Below are positions 49,819 through 58,767 of a DNA stretch of 64,000 bases, one piece after another; within the stretch, counting starts at the first letter, position 1, and each line of letters begins with the position of its first letter. The stretch lies in contig NZ_JANDBD010000019.1 of the NCBI RefSeq assembly GCF_024320865.1, forward strand, positions 37,892-101,891, given 5' to 3'. The position numbers and the translations under genes are program-made. The notes under the pieces are model-generated. The model was not told the DNA's origin, did no database searches, and was given only the letters and a program-made list of their open reading frames with translations. Source of the stretch: Mycolicibacterium arenosum. GTDB lineage: Bacteria > Actinomycetota > Actinomycetes > Mycobacteriales > Mycobacteriaceae.

Positions 49819-50295
49819 CTACGAGATGTTCGCGTCGAACGTCAGCAGCACGTAGGTGCCGAGCACCAGGGTGAACAGAACCGACAGTGCCAGCAGGGTA
49901 TTCAGCCAGAACTTCGTCGAGTCCTTGCGGGCGTAGTCTGCGATGATCGTGCGCATGCCGTTGCCGCCGTGCAGCTGAGCGAGCCACAGTAGCAACAGGT
50001 CCCAGGTCTGCCAGAACGGCGACGCCCAGCGCTCTGCGACGTAGTTGAAGTCGATGCGGTACACCCCGTCCTCCCAGAACAACATGATGAAGAGGTGCCC
50101 GAGCGCGAGGAAGACGAGGACCAGACCCGAGAAGCGCATGAACAGCCAGGCGTACTTCTCGAAGTTCGGCATCGCCGAGGCGCGCCGCGGCGAGCGCGGG
50201 TTGTCCAGTCCCGCAGGACGGTCGAAGCTGCGCTGCATCACGGGCGCCGGGCCACCGCGCTCGCTTATGTGGTCGTAGGGGTTCTCGCGACTCAT
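49819..50295 (-). CDS. sdhD: Succinate dehydrogenase membrane anchor subunit
   Basis: The protein is 158 residues from the ATG at 50295 and overlaps sdhC by 4 bp. Three membrane helices are evident (AWLFMRFSGLVLVFLALGHL, WQTWDLLLLWLAQLHGG and LLALSVLFTLVLGTYVLLTF). The His in FLALGHLFIML is a likely haem ligand, and the Arg/Ser before it contributes to the quinone site. The soluble N-terminal 40 residues are charged and variable. Confidence 0.93.
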   Translation of the reverse strand: MSRENPYDHISERGGPAPVMQRSFDRPAGLDNPRSPRRASAMPNFEKYAWLFMRFSGLVLVFLALGHLFIMLFWEDGVYRIDFNYVAERWASPFWQTWDLLLLWLAQLHGGNGMRTIIADYARKDSTKFWLNTLLALSVLFTLVLGTYVLLTFDANIS

Positions 50296-50720
50296 AGGAA
50301 ACGCTCCGCCATGTGCATGCCGATCACGCCCACTGAGACGGCGATCAGCGAGATCCAGATCCCGAGCACGATCCACAACATCAGTCGCTGGTACTTCGGT
50401 CCGTGCTGCCAGAAGTCGATCAGGATCACCCGAATGCCGTTGAGCGCGTGGTACAGCACGGCCACCACGAGGCCGAGTTCCATCAGCCCGATCAGCGGCG
50501 TCTTGTAGGTCTCGATGATCTCGTTGTAGGCCTGCGGGCTGACCCGGACCAGTGCCGTGTCGAGCACGTGCACGAAGAGGAAGAAGAAGATCGTCGCACC
50601 GGTGATGCGATGCAGTACCCACGACCACATGCCCGGGTCGCCGCGATACAGCGTGCGACGCCTGCGCGGTGACGATCGCGGAGCCGGGATATCCGAATCA
50701 GCCGCGGTAGCTGTACTCAC
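50292..50720 (-). CDS. sdhC: Succinate dehydrogenase cytochrome b556 subunit
   Basis: The protein is 142 residues from the GTG at 50720, which has a strong GGAGGA ribosome-binding site 7 nt upstream. The SdhC signature is MWSWVLHRITGATIFFFLFVH, with the quinone-site Ser/Arg and haem His (HVLDTALVRVS). Two more helices follow (LMELGLVVAVLYHALNGIRV and WIVLGIWISLIAVSVGVIGM). It is the first gene of the operon and divergent from cdd, with 232 bp between the starts and no recognised feature in that gap. Confidence 0.94.
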   Translation of the reverse strand: MSTATAADSDIPAPRSSPRRRRTLYRGDPGMWSWVLHRITGATIFFFLFVHVLDTALVRVSPQAYNEIIETYKTPLIGLMELGLVVAVLYHALNGIRVILIDFWQHGPKYQRLMLWIVLGIWISLIAVSVGVIGMHMAERFL

Positions 50721-50952
50721 GTCGAATCCTCCAACGCCTACGGTGGATGCTCGGGCTCGGAATCGCCCCGAAAGAGGCCGAAAATCCTGCCCGATACCTG
50801 GTGGCGACTCTAATCCCACACCCGGTGATTAACGAACTACCGTTGAGGCGTCACCGCACGGTAATGGCCGAGTCTGGCGTTACCTTCCTCACGTACGCTG
50901 CGCCGGGAGGGGAGCTTCGGAATGCATTCAGAATTCACTGGGGAGGGCTGAG

Positions 50953-51360
50953 ATGGCACCCGAAATCGACTGGAAAGTGTTGCGCGACAGCGCGATCGAC
51001 GTCTCGCGACGCGCCTACGCGCCGTACTCCGACTACCCCGTCGGAGCGGCCGCGCTGGTGGACGACGGCAGGGTGATCGTGGGCTGCAATGTGGAGAATG
51101 TCTCATATGGCCTGGGTCTCTGCGCCGAGTGTGCTGTTGCCTGCGCCCTAGTCTCCAGCGGTGGCGGACGACTGGTCGCCCTGGCGTGTGTCGACGGATC
51201 CGGCAACCCGCTGATGCCCTGCGGGCGGTGCCGTCAGGTGCTGTTCGAGCACGGCGGTCCCGAGATGCTGATCGATCACCCGGCGGGTCCCCGGCCCCTG
51301 TACGAACTGCTGCCCGACGCCTTCGGGCCCGACGACCTGGCGCGCGGGGCGACGCCGTGA
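50953..51360 (+). CDS. cdd: Cytidine deaminase
   Basis: The protein is 135 residues, the size of homotetrameric CDA. It deaminates cytidine and deoxycytidine. The zinc site is formed by GLCAECAVACAL (Cys-Ala-Glu) and MPCGRCRQVL (PCxxC). The N-terminal AYAPYSDYPVGAAAL and NVENVSYGLG are conserved substrate residues. A GGGGAGG ribosome-binding site precedes the ATG. It is the first gene of cdd-deoA-add. Confidence 0.96.
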   Translation: MAPEIDWKVLRDSAIDVSRRAYAPYSDYPVGAAALVDDGRVIVGCNVENVSYGLGLCAECAVACALVSSGGGRLVALACVDGSGNPLMPCGRCRQVLFEHGGPEMLIDHPAGPRPLYELLPDAFGPDDLARGATP

Positions 51361-52655
51361 CCCCGGCGTTCGACGCCCCCACCGTCATCCGCACCAAGCG
51401 CGACGGCGGGGTGCTGTCCGACGACGCCATCGACTGGGTGATCGACGGCTACACCCACGGGCGGGTGCACGACGCGCAGATGTCGGCCCTGCTGATGGCG
51501 ATCTTCCTGCGCGGCATGACCGGAGCCGAGATCTCCCGGTGGACGTCGGCCATGATCGCGTCGGGTGCGCGGTTCGATTTCGGCGATCTGCGGCGCGACG
51601 GTAAGCCCCTGCGGTTGGTGGACAAGCACTCCACGGGTGGGGTAGGGGACAAGATCACCATCCCGCTGGTGCCCGTCGTGATGGCCTGTGGCGGAGCGGT
51701 TCCTCAGGCGGCGGGCCGGGGCCTCGGCCACACCGGGGGCACGCTGGACAAGCTCGAGAGCATCGCCGGGTTCACCGCCGAACTGTCCGGTGACCGCATC
51801 CGCGGACAGCTTCAGGACATCGGCGCCGCGATCTTCGCGGCGGGCGATCTGGCTCCCGCCGACCGCAAGATCTACGCGCTGCGCGATGTCACCGGTACCA
51901 CCGAGTCGCTGCCCCTGATCGCCAGCTCGGTCATGAGCAAGAAGCTCGCGGAGGGTGCCGACGCGCTCGTCCTCGACACCAAGGTGGGACGGGGTGCGTT
52001 CCTCAAGACGCTGCCCGAGTCGTACGAGCTGGCGCGCACGATGGTCGCCCTCGGCGAGGCGCACGGGGTGGCGACGCGCGCGCTGCTCACCGACATGAAC
52101 GTGCCGCTGGGGCTGGCGATCGGCAATGCGGTCGAGGTCGCGGAGTCGATCGACGTGCTGGCCGGCGGAGGCCCGGAGGACGTCGTCGAACTGACCCTGG
52201 CGCTGGCCCGCGAGATGCTCGACGCCGCCGGGATCGACGGGCGCGATCCCGCCGACACCCTGGCCGACGGCTCGGCAATGGACTGCTTCCGCGCGCTCGT
52301 CGCGGCCCAGGGCGGCGACCTGTCGCAACCGCTGCCCGAGGGTGCCCATTCCGAGACCGTGGTGGCCCCACGCGGTGGCACGATGGGAGACATCGACGCG
52401 ATGGCGGTGGGACTGGCGGTGTGGCGGCTTGGTGCGGGCCGTTCCGCACCCGGTGCGCAGGTGCAGTTCGGCGCCGGCCTCCGCATGCACCGCAGGCCCG
52501 GCGATCCCGTCGCTGCGGGCGACACCCTGTTCACGCTCTACACCGACACCCCGGAGCGGTTCGGTCCCGCGCTGGCCGAACTCGACGGCGGCTGGTCCGT
52601 CGGCGATGACGCCCCGGAGATCCATCCGCTCATCATCGACAGGATCGAGTCATGA
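51357..52655 (+). CDS. deoA: Thymidine phosphorylase
   Basis: The protein is 432 residues from the GTG at 51357, overlapping cdd by 4 bp (GTGA). It cleaves thymidine or deoxyuridine phosphorolytically. The phosphate and substrate sites are VDKHSTGGVGDKITIPLVP, GRGLGHTGGTLDKLESI and SSVMSKKLAEGADALVLD, all intact. Products feed deoxyribose catabolism; the free bases thymine or uracil could link to the URC genes at 1.5-4.6 kb if uracil is released. Confidence 0.96.
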   Translation: MTPAFDAPTVIRTKRDGGVLSDDAIDWVIDGYTHGRVHDAQMSALLMAIFLRGMTGAEISRWTSAMIASGARFDFGDLRRDGKPLRLVDKHSTGGVGDKITIPLVPVVMACGGAVPQAAGRGLGHTGGTLDKLESIAGFTAELSGDRIRGQLQDIGAAIFAAGDLAPADRKIYALRDVTGTTESLPLIASSVMSKKLAEGADALVLDTKVGRGAFLKTLPESYELARTMVALGEAHGVATRALLTDMNVPLGLAIGNAVEVAESIDVLAGGGPEDVVELTLALAREMLDAAGIDGRDPADTLADGSAMDCFRALVAAQGGDLSQPLPEGAHSETVVAPRGGTMGDIDAMAVGLAVWRLGAGRSAPGAQVQFGAGLRMHRRPGDPVAAGDTLFTLYTDTPERFGPALAELDGGWSVGDDAPEIHPLIIDRIES

Positions 52656-53740
52656 CGACACCGCTGACACTCGACGGCATCCGGCAGGCTCCCAAGGCGC
52701 TGCTGCACGACCACCTCGACGGCGGCCTGCGGCCTGCGACGGTCCTCGCCCTGGCCGACGAGTTCGGGTACGACGACCTGCCCGCCCACGACGTCGACGA
52801 GCTCGCGACCTGGTTTCGCACCCGAGCACACAGCGGGTCGCTGGTTCGATACCTGGAGCCGTTCGCGCACACCGTCGGCGTGATGCAGACGCCCGAGGCG
52901 CTGCACCGGGTGGCCTACGAGTGCGTCGAGGACCTGGCCGCCGACGCGGTCGTCTACGCGGAGGTCCGGTTCGCTCCCGAGTTGCACATCGAACGCGGGC
53001 TGACGCTGGATCAGGTCACCGACGCCGTGCTGGCCGGGTTCGCCGACGGGGAGAAGGCGGCGGCTGCGGACGGCAAGCCGATCGTGGTGCGCTGCCTGGT
53101 CACGGCGATGCGCCACGCGGCGCGGTCTCGGGAGATCGCCGAACTGGCCATCCGATTCCGGGACAAGGGCGTCGTCGGGTTCGACATCGCGGGCGCCGAG
53201 GCCGGCTACCCGCCGTCGCGGCATCTCGACGCGTTCGAGTACATGCGGAACAACAACGCGCGGTTCACCATTCACGCCGGTGAGGCGTTCGGGTTGCCGT
53301 CGATCCACGAGGCCATCGCGTTCTGCGGCGCTGACCGGCTGGGTCACGGCGTGCGGATCGTCGACGACATCGAGCGGATGCCCGACGGCGAAGTCCGGCT
53401 CGGTCGGCTCGCATCGCTGTTGCGGGACAAGCGGATTCCGTTCGAGATGTGCCCGTCGTCGAACGTGCAGACCGGTGCTGCCCCCAGTATCGAGGGCCAT
53501 CCGTTCGACCTGTTGGCGCGGCTGCGCTTCCGCGTCACGGTGAACACCGACAACCGGCTCATGAGCGACACCACGATGAGCGAGGAGATGCTGCACCTCG
53601 TCAACGCGTTCGACTACGGCTGGAGTGATCTGCAGCGCTTCACCATCAACGCGATGAAATCGTCGTTCATCCCGTTCGACGAGCGGCTGTCGATCATCGA
53701 CGAGGTCATCAAGCCGCGCTACGCGGTGTTGATCGGCTGA
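52652..53740 (+). CDS. add: Adenosine deaminase
   Basis: The protein is 362 residues from the ATG at 52652, overlapping deoA by 4 bp. Zinc and catalytic residues are in LLHDHLDGGLRP (HxH), FTIHAGEAFG (His and Glu), DRLGHGVRI (His) and VTVNTDNRLMSDT (Asp). It converts adenosine to inosine. The three genes form a nucleoside salvage and catabolism operon equal to Rv3315c-Rv3313c. Its end overlaps the convergent hydrolase gene by 22 bp. Confidence 0.96.
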   Translation: MTTPLTLDGIRQAPKALLHDHLDGGLRPATVLALADEFGYDDLPAHDVDELATWFRTRAHSGSLVRYLEPFAHTVGVMQTPEALHRVAYECVEDLAADAVVYAEVRFAPELHIERGLTLDQVTDAVLAGFADGEKAAAADGKPIVVRCLVTAMRHAARSREIAELAIRFRDKGVVGFDIAGAEAGYPPSRHLDAFEYMRNNNARFTIHAGEAFGLPSIHEAIAFCGADRLGHGVRIVDDIERMPDGEVRLGRLASLLRDKRIPFEMCPSSNVQTGAAPSIEGHPFDLLARLRFRVTVNTDNRLMSDTTMSEEMLHLVNAFDYGWSDLQRFTINAMKSSFIPFDERLSIIDEVIKPRYAVLIG

Positions 53741-54534
53741 GCCAGCACCTCGCGCAACCTGTCGGCGAACGCGCCCGGCGCCTCCATGAATCCCCCGTGG
53801 CCGCCGGGGAACATCGCCAATTGAGCGCCGAGCAACGACGACGCAGCGCGTGACGTCGCCGCGGTCAGCAGGCGCGCGGACGTCTCGCCCAAGCCGATCA
53901 CCACCCGGGTCGTCGACTCCCGCAGCGACTCGGCGTCAGGCACGTAGCGCGTCGTGGATGGCAGGTCGTGGTCGAAGAACCGCGCCGATTCGGCGAGCTG
54001 ACGCGCCATCTCCGATGCGGTCGGCTCGGGGCCGGGCGGCGGGCCGTCGCCGGGCTCGAATCCCGCGTTGACCATGAAGGCGCCCCACGCGGGACCCGGT
54101 CCGTCGCGGTGGAACGTCGCAATGATGGAGTCCGTCGCTGCACGCTGTGCCACGGCGTCGGGCAGCAGCTCCAGGAGCGGTGGTTCGTGGGCGATCAGCA
54201 TGCCTACCCGGCCGGGATGATTCGTGACGAGCGCCAAGCCGGTGACGGCGCCCCCGCTGGAGCCGAACACGTCGGCGGTTTCGGCACCCAGCTCGTCGAG
54301 AATCGCGACCACGTCGTCGGCGCGGATGTCGGGGGTCGACGGGCTGTCCGGATCGTCCAGCCCGCTGGCGCCGTAACCACGCGGATCGAGCGTGACGACG
54401 GTGCGGTCAGTGGCCATGGCGTGTGCGATCGCGGTGAATTCGGCGGCGGCCATCGGCGAGCCGACGATGACGAGCAGCGGGCCCGCCCCGCGGACCTCGT
54501 AGTGGAGCCGCGCCCCTGGGACGTTGAGATTCAT
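53719..54534 (-). CDS. Alpha/beta hydrolase
   Basis: The protein is 271 residues with start ATG at 54534. The nucleophile elbow is VFGSSGGAVTGLAL (Ser), the oxyanion loop is LLVIVGSPMAAA, and the catalytic His is in FPGGHGGFMEAP. It has no signal peptide. It may correspond to Rv3312c next to add. The substrate is unknown; it lacks motifs that would assign epoxide, haloalkane or lipase activity. Confidence 0.88.
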   Translation of the reverse strand: MNLNVPGARLHYEVRGAGPLLVIVGSPMAAAEFTAIAHAMATDRTVVTLDPRGYGASGLDDPDSPSTPDIRADDVVAILDELGAETADVFGSSGGAVTGLALVTNHPGRVGMLIAHEPPLLELLPDAVAQRAATDSIIATFHRDGPGPAWGAFMVNAGFEPGDGPPPGPEPTASEMARQLAESARFFDHDLPSTTRYVPDAESLRESTTRVVIGLGETSARLLTAATSRAASSLLGAQLAMFPGGHGGFMEAPGAFADRLREVLAQPINTA

Positions 54535-54588
54535 GCCCAGTAGACCGCCGGACTACCCGAAACTCATCATTCCTGCCTCGCAGATCCT

Positions 54589-55842
54589 CTATTCCTGCCT
54601 GAAGCGCGACTCCACGAACGCCTCGAGCTTGTCCCACTGCTCGACGGCCTTGGCGTAGGGCGCCGGCGGCTTGGTCACCTTCTCCGGCGACAGCGCGTGG
54701 GCCACGAAGCGCCCCAGCGGCTCGTCTACCTCGAGAGCCTCCTCGACCGAGGTGTCCTCGGCGTACTCACTGACGTCGCGCAGCAGTTCGACGGCGAGCT
54801 CGAGCTGGTCGCGGTCGACGGCGTCGGGACCGTCGGCCAGGTCGTCCGACAGCCCGCTGAGCACGTAGACGTTCTCGTCGGCGACCCTGATCTGCAGCGA
54901 GCCGTCCGTCGCGGCGGTGCGGATGTCCTCGAACGTGCTGAAGCCCGACAGGTCGCTCTCGTGCTCGTCGGCGAGGTAGCGGGCCAGCGCGCGCTCGGAG
55001 GTGAACACGTTGATGCGGCCGTTGCGGCCGAGGAAGCGGGGCTCGTCGTTGAAGTAGCACCGCAGCGTGTAGTACGTGCCGGAGCTCGTCATCACCCTGA
55101 TCGGGTCGATGCCGACCTGCACCCAGAAGTCCTCGTCGCTGCCCAGCACCTGGTCCTCGGCCTCAGCCGCCAGTGCGTCGTGCTCCTCGTCGGTGTCGAC
55201 GACGTCGTCGATCACCAACTCCTCGTCCTCGTCCGGCTCGGGGGCGTCGGCGTCGAGCTCCTCCTGGGCCTTCTTCGACGCGGCCTCGTCGACGTCCGGA
55301 ACGGTGACGAGCTCGTCGATCGCGTCGATGATGGCGTCCCAGTTGCGTCCGACGGCCGCTTCGATGTCCGCCCACCGCTTGCGGCCGGCACGCCCGGCGA
55401 ACGCCTCGACGCCGCCGCCCAACGACCCGAGCACCGGGTTGCCGTTGAAGAACTTCGCGACGGAGACGAGGTCGCAGACCGACCCGATGGCCTGCACCAC
55501 GGTCAGCGCGCCGAGCAGCTTGGCGACGGACTCCTCGGTGGGCTTGTCGGCCACCAGCTCCGGCACGCCGATGAGATCGTGCTGCCGGTCCTCGGGGGCG
55601 TCGAGCCTGTGCGCGTTGGCCTCGGTCAACGCCGACCAGGCGGGGTGATCGGTCAGGTCGTTCTCGGTGCTCGTCCGCACGTACGCGACCAGATCGGCCG
55701 TGGACTCGAAGGCGTACAGGTCGTCGCCCTCACCGAGAAAGCCCTGCCACTCGTCCGCGGCATCCCGCCACAGCGAAGCCCAGAGCGTGTAGAGATCACC
55801 CTTCGTCAGTCCGAGCCGGACCGGCACGATGTCTGCAGCCAT
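54589..55842 (-). CDS. Conserved acidic protein, Rv3311-like
   Basis: The protein is 417 residues. It is very acidic in the middle (DADAPEPDEDEELVIDDVVDTDEEHDAL), flanked by two alpha/beta stretches that look related to each other (LYAFESTADLVAYVRTSTENDL and INVFTSERALARYLADEHESDL). No catalytic motif or membrane segment is seen. M. tuberculosis Rv3311 has the same size and neighbours. The internal similarity suggests a duplicated ligand- or protein-binding module. Function unknown. Confidence 0.85.
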   Translation of the reverse strand: MAADIVPVRLGLTKGDLYTLWASLWRDAADEWQGFLGEGDDLYAFESTADLVAYVRTSTENDLTDHPAWSALTEANAHRLDAPEDRQHDLIGVPELVADKPTEESVAKLLGALTVVQAIGSVCDLVSVAKFFNGNPVLGSLGGGVEAFAGRAGRKRWADIEAAVGRNWDAIIDAIDELVTVPDVDEAASKKAQEELDADAPEPDEDEELVIDDVVDTDEEHDALAAEAEDQVLGSDEDFWVQVGIDPIRVMTSSGTYYTLRCYFNDEPRFLGRNGRINVFTSERALARYLADEHESDLSGFSTFEDIRTAATDGSLQIRVADENVYVLSGLSDDLADGPDAVDRDQLELAVELLRDVSEYAEDTSVEEALEVDEPLGRFVAHALSPEKVTKPPAPYAKAVEQWDKLEAFVESRFRQE

Positions 55843-55959
55843 GGCGCACAGCCTAACGATGCTGGCTGCGCGGCCTGACGGGTCTCCGCCTCAGCGCCGG
55901 TCGCGGGTCCCGAGCGTCGTTTGAGAAACGTTTGAGTCCGCCCCCGGATTCTCGTCGCC

Positions 55960-57318
55960 ATGACCGCTCTCGTTCCGGCCGCGCCCTACATCGGCGGACG
56001 GCATCGCACGCACGGCGCCGGTGATCGCGGGGTGGCGCCGAGCCTGCCGATGCACCGGCGGGTCCTCAAGCACCCGCGCGCGATGCAGTACAACCGGCTC
56101 ATCGTGCTGGCGCTGGTGGTCAACGTCGGCTGGTTGGGGTACGGCGCGGCAGCGGGTTGGTGGACGTCGTCGGGCACTGACCTGAGGGCGGTCGCGCTCA
56201 CGGCGCAGGCGAATCTCGCTGCCGCAGTGGTCTTTCGGCAGCAGTACGTTCTCAACGCGTTGGCCTGGCTGGTGACTCGACCGCCGACGTCCTGGCCGCT
56301 GCGAATCCGCTGGGCGCTCGGGAAGTACTACCACGTCGGCGGACTGCACGTCGGCACCGCCGTCGCCGGGACGCTCTGGTATCTGGTGCTCGTCGCCTCG
56401 ATGGTTCGCGACGCGCTCGCGGGCGTCGGCCAGGCGTCGCACGTCCACCTGATCCTCGGGGCCACCATCGCCACGACGTTCACGGTCATGGTCGTGATGG
56501 CGCTACCCCGGCTGCGTGCCGCCCAGCACGATCGCTTCGAGATGACGCACCGGTTCTGCGGGTGGGCGGCGCTGCTCCTCGTCTGGCTCAACACCGTGCT
56601 GTTCACCGGCGCGGGGTCGGTCGTCCCGTCGCCGTCCTTCTGGTTGGCCGTCGTGAGTGCGGCGCTGGCGCTCTGGCCGTGGCTGCTGCTGCGCCGCGTC
56701 CCGATCACCGTGGAACGGCCGTCGTCGCACGCGGCGCTGGTGCGTCTGCACGGCGCCGCGGTCCCCGCCGTCGGCACGACCCGCCCGATCAGCCGTCGAC
56801 CCGTCATGGGGTGGCACCACTTCGCCAACGTGCCCGCCGCGGCCGGGGACGCGGGATACCGCATGCTCGTCTCCCGTGCCGGCGACTGGACGTCGGACTT
56901 CATCGACTCGCCGCCCGAGCACGTGTGGGTGCGCGGGATCCCCGCCGTCGGCGTGGCCAATGTGCGCAAGCTGTTCACGAAGGTCGTCATCGTGGCGACC
57001 GGCAGCGGCGTCGGGCCCGTGCTCGGCCACCTGCTCGACGACTCCGTTCCGGCTCGGCTGGTCTGGGTGACCAGGAACCCGCGGGACACCTACGGTGACG
57101 CCTTCGTCGACGAGATCCTCGCCGCCCAGCCCGACGCGACGATCTGGGACACCGGCACGCTCGGCACACCGGACGTGCCGGCCCTGGCGTACGCCGCGTA
57201 CCTGGACTCGGGCGCCGAGGCCGTCATCTGCGTCTCCAATCGCGCGGTGACCTGGCGGGTCGTGCACGGACTCGAGCGGTGCGGCGTTCCGGCCTTCGGG
57301 CCGATCTGGGATTCGTGA
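55960..57318 (+). CDS. TmpA-like membrane flavoreductase
   Basis: The protein is 452 residues. About six membrane helices occupy residues 40-235 (LIVLALVVNVGWLGYGAAAG, ALGKYYHVGGLHVGTAVAGT, HLILGATIATTFTVMVVMAL, FCGWAALLLVWLNTVLF), with His residues spaced as possible haem ligands. The C-terminal half is FNR-like, with a nucleotide-binding segment VVIVATGSGVGPVLGHLLD, VWVTRNPR and AVICVSNRAVTWRVVHGLERCG. This layout resembles fungal TmpA and ferric-reductase relatives. It is probably an NAD(P)H-dependent transmembrane electron-transfer protein; the acceptor is unknown. Confidence 0.72.
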   Translation: MTALVPAAPYIGGRHRTHGAGDRGVAPSLPMHRRVLKHPRAMQYNRLIVLALVVNVGWLGYGAAAGWWTSSGTDLRAVALTAQANLAAAVVFRQQYVLNALAWLVTRPPTSWPLRIRWALGKYYHVGGLHVGTAVAGTLWYLVLVASMVRDALAGVGQASHVHLILGATIATTFTVMVVMALPRLRAAQHDRFEMTHRFCGWAALLLVWLNTVLFTGAGSVVPSPSFWLAVVSAALALWPWLLLRRVPITVERPSSHAALVRLHGAAVPAVGTTRPISRRPVMGWHHFANVPAAAGDAGYRMLVSRAGDWTSDFIDSPPEHVWVRGIPAVGVANVRKLFTKVVIVATGSGVGPVLGHLLDDSVPARLVWVTRNPRDTYGDAFVDEILAAQPDATIWDTGTLGTPDVPALAYAAYLDSGAEAVICVSNRAVTWRVVHGLERCGVPAFGPIWDS

Positions 57319-57375
57319 GCATCGTGAGCGGATTAAACGTGTGCACGCCCTGGCGGAGTGGGACACACTGCCTGT

Positions 57376-58767
57376 GTGCCCGACGGGAGCGAGGGTTTCG
57401 AGGTGGGGTCGCGCGTCGGGTCGACGTTCGGCAAGTACACCGTCATCAGCCTGCTCGGGAAGGGCGGGATGGGTGAGGTGTACGAGGCCCACGACAACGA
57501 CAAGAACCGCACCGTCGCGTTGAAGATCCTGGCCGACCGCTTCTCGACCGACCCGACGTTCCGCGCGCGGTTTCAGCGCGAGTCCCATGCGGCGGCGATC
57601 CTGCAGGAACCGCACGTGATTCCGATCCACGACTGGGGCGAGATCGACGGCCGGCTGTACATCGACATGAGGCTGGTGCGGGGGCGGACGCTCGACCAGC
57701 TGATCGCCGAGGGCCCGCTGACACCGGAGCGGGCGGTGGCCGTCATCGCCCAGATCGGCGCGGCCCTCGATGCGGCGCACGCCGAGGGGCTGATGCACCG
57801 GGACATCAAGCCGCACAACATCATCGTCACCGACGCCGACTTCGCCTATCTGGTCGACTTCGGGATCGCCGAGACGCGGGGCGACACCCGGCTGACGACC
57901 GACGGGACGCCCGTCGGCACCGTGCACTACATGGCGCCCGAACGGTTCACCTCGCAGGGCGCCACGCCCGCGGTCGACGTGTACGCGCTGGCGTGCGTGC
58001 TCTACGAGGCGCTGACGGGGGACAGTCCGTTCGCTCTCGACAGCCTGCAGAACGTCGTCGGGGCGCACCTGGCGTCGCCGCCGCCGCGTCCGAGTGCGGC
58101 GAACCCGCGGGTGCCGGTGGCGTTCGACGCCGTCATCGCCAGGGGCATGGCCAAGGACCCCGACGACCGGTACGGCACCGCCGGTGGTCTCGTCCGGGCG
58201 GCGCAACGGGCGGTCGACGGCGCGGGCGGCAGTGGAGCGACGGGGGGAGTGGATCGGTCGACGCTGGCGTTGCCGGCCGACGTCGCACTGTCCGCGCCGG
58301 ACGCACCCTCCGATGTGGTCCCTCAGCGGCGGAACCGGTTGGCGCCGACGGTGATCGCCGTTGCGGCGGCACTGCTGCTCGGCGCCGTCGGCGTGGTGAT
58401 CGGTCTGCAGGTCCGCCAGTCGGGGTCCGACGCGACGGTACCGCCGACGACGACCGCCGACACGTCCCCCTCCACCGCGGACGCGATGTTCCGGGGCTAC
58501 GTGCTGCAGCAACCCGCCGTCGAGGTGCGCACCGATCCGAAGCTAACGGCGCCGGTGACCGGCCGCCTACCGTATCAATCCGAAGTCTTCATCGTGTGCG
58601 TGATGATCGGCGACATCGTGGAGGGCCCCGGTGCCGACGGCGGGCCGACGATCTTGACGCCGGTGTGGGACAAGGTCCGAACCGCCAGGGACGGCGCCGA
58701 TCTCGGGTTCGTTCCGGACGTGTGGGTGGATACGGGAACGGCGGAGCCGCAAGCGGATCCATGCTGA
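57376..58767 (+). CDS. Transmembrane Ser/Thr protein kinase
   Basis: The protein is 463 residues from the GTG at 57376; a GTG at 57358 is an alternative. The kinase domain (about 20-280) has LLGKGGMGEVYEAHDND, the Lys in VALKIL, HRDIKPHNIIV, VDFGIAE and MAPERF. It is an RD kinase activated by loop phosphorylation (TRLTTDGTPVGTVHYM). A single helix follows (VIAVAAALLLGAVGVVIGLQ, about 323-342), and an extracellular 110-residue domain resembles SH3-like or PknH-type sensors (VEVRTDPKLTAPVTGRLPY) with two Cys residues. It overlaps the EmbR-like gene by 7 bp, so it is the probable activating kinase of that regulator. Confidence 0.93.
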   Translation: MPDGSEGFEVGSRVGSTFGKYTVISLLGKGGMGEVYEAHDNDKNRTVALKILADRFSTDPTFRARFQRESHAAAILQEPHVIPIHDWGEIDGRLYIDMRLVRGRTLDQLIAEGPLTPERAVAVIAQIGAALDAAHAEGLMHRDIKPHNIIVTDADFAYLVDFGIAETRGDTRLTTDGTPVGTVHYMAPERFTSQGATPAVDVYALACVLYEALTGDSPFALDSLQNVVGAHLASPPPRPSAANPRVPVAFDAVIARGMAKDPDDRYGTAGGLVRAAQRAVDGAGGSGATGGVDRSTLALPADVALSAPDAPSDVVPQRRNRLAPTVIAVAAALLLGAVGVVIGLQVRQSGSDATVPPTTTADTSPSTADAMFRGYVLQQPAVEVRTDPKLTAPVTGRLPYQSEVFIVCVMIGDIVEGPGADGGPTILTPVWDKVRTARDGADLGFVPDVWVDTGTAEPQADPC

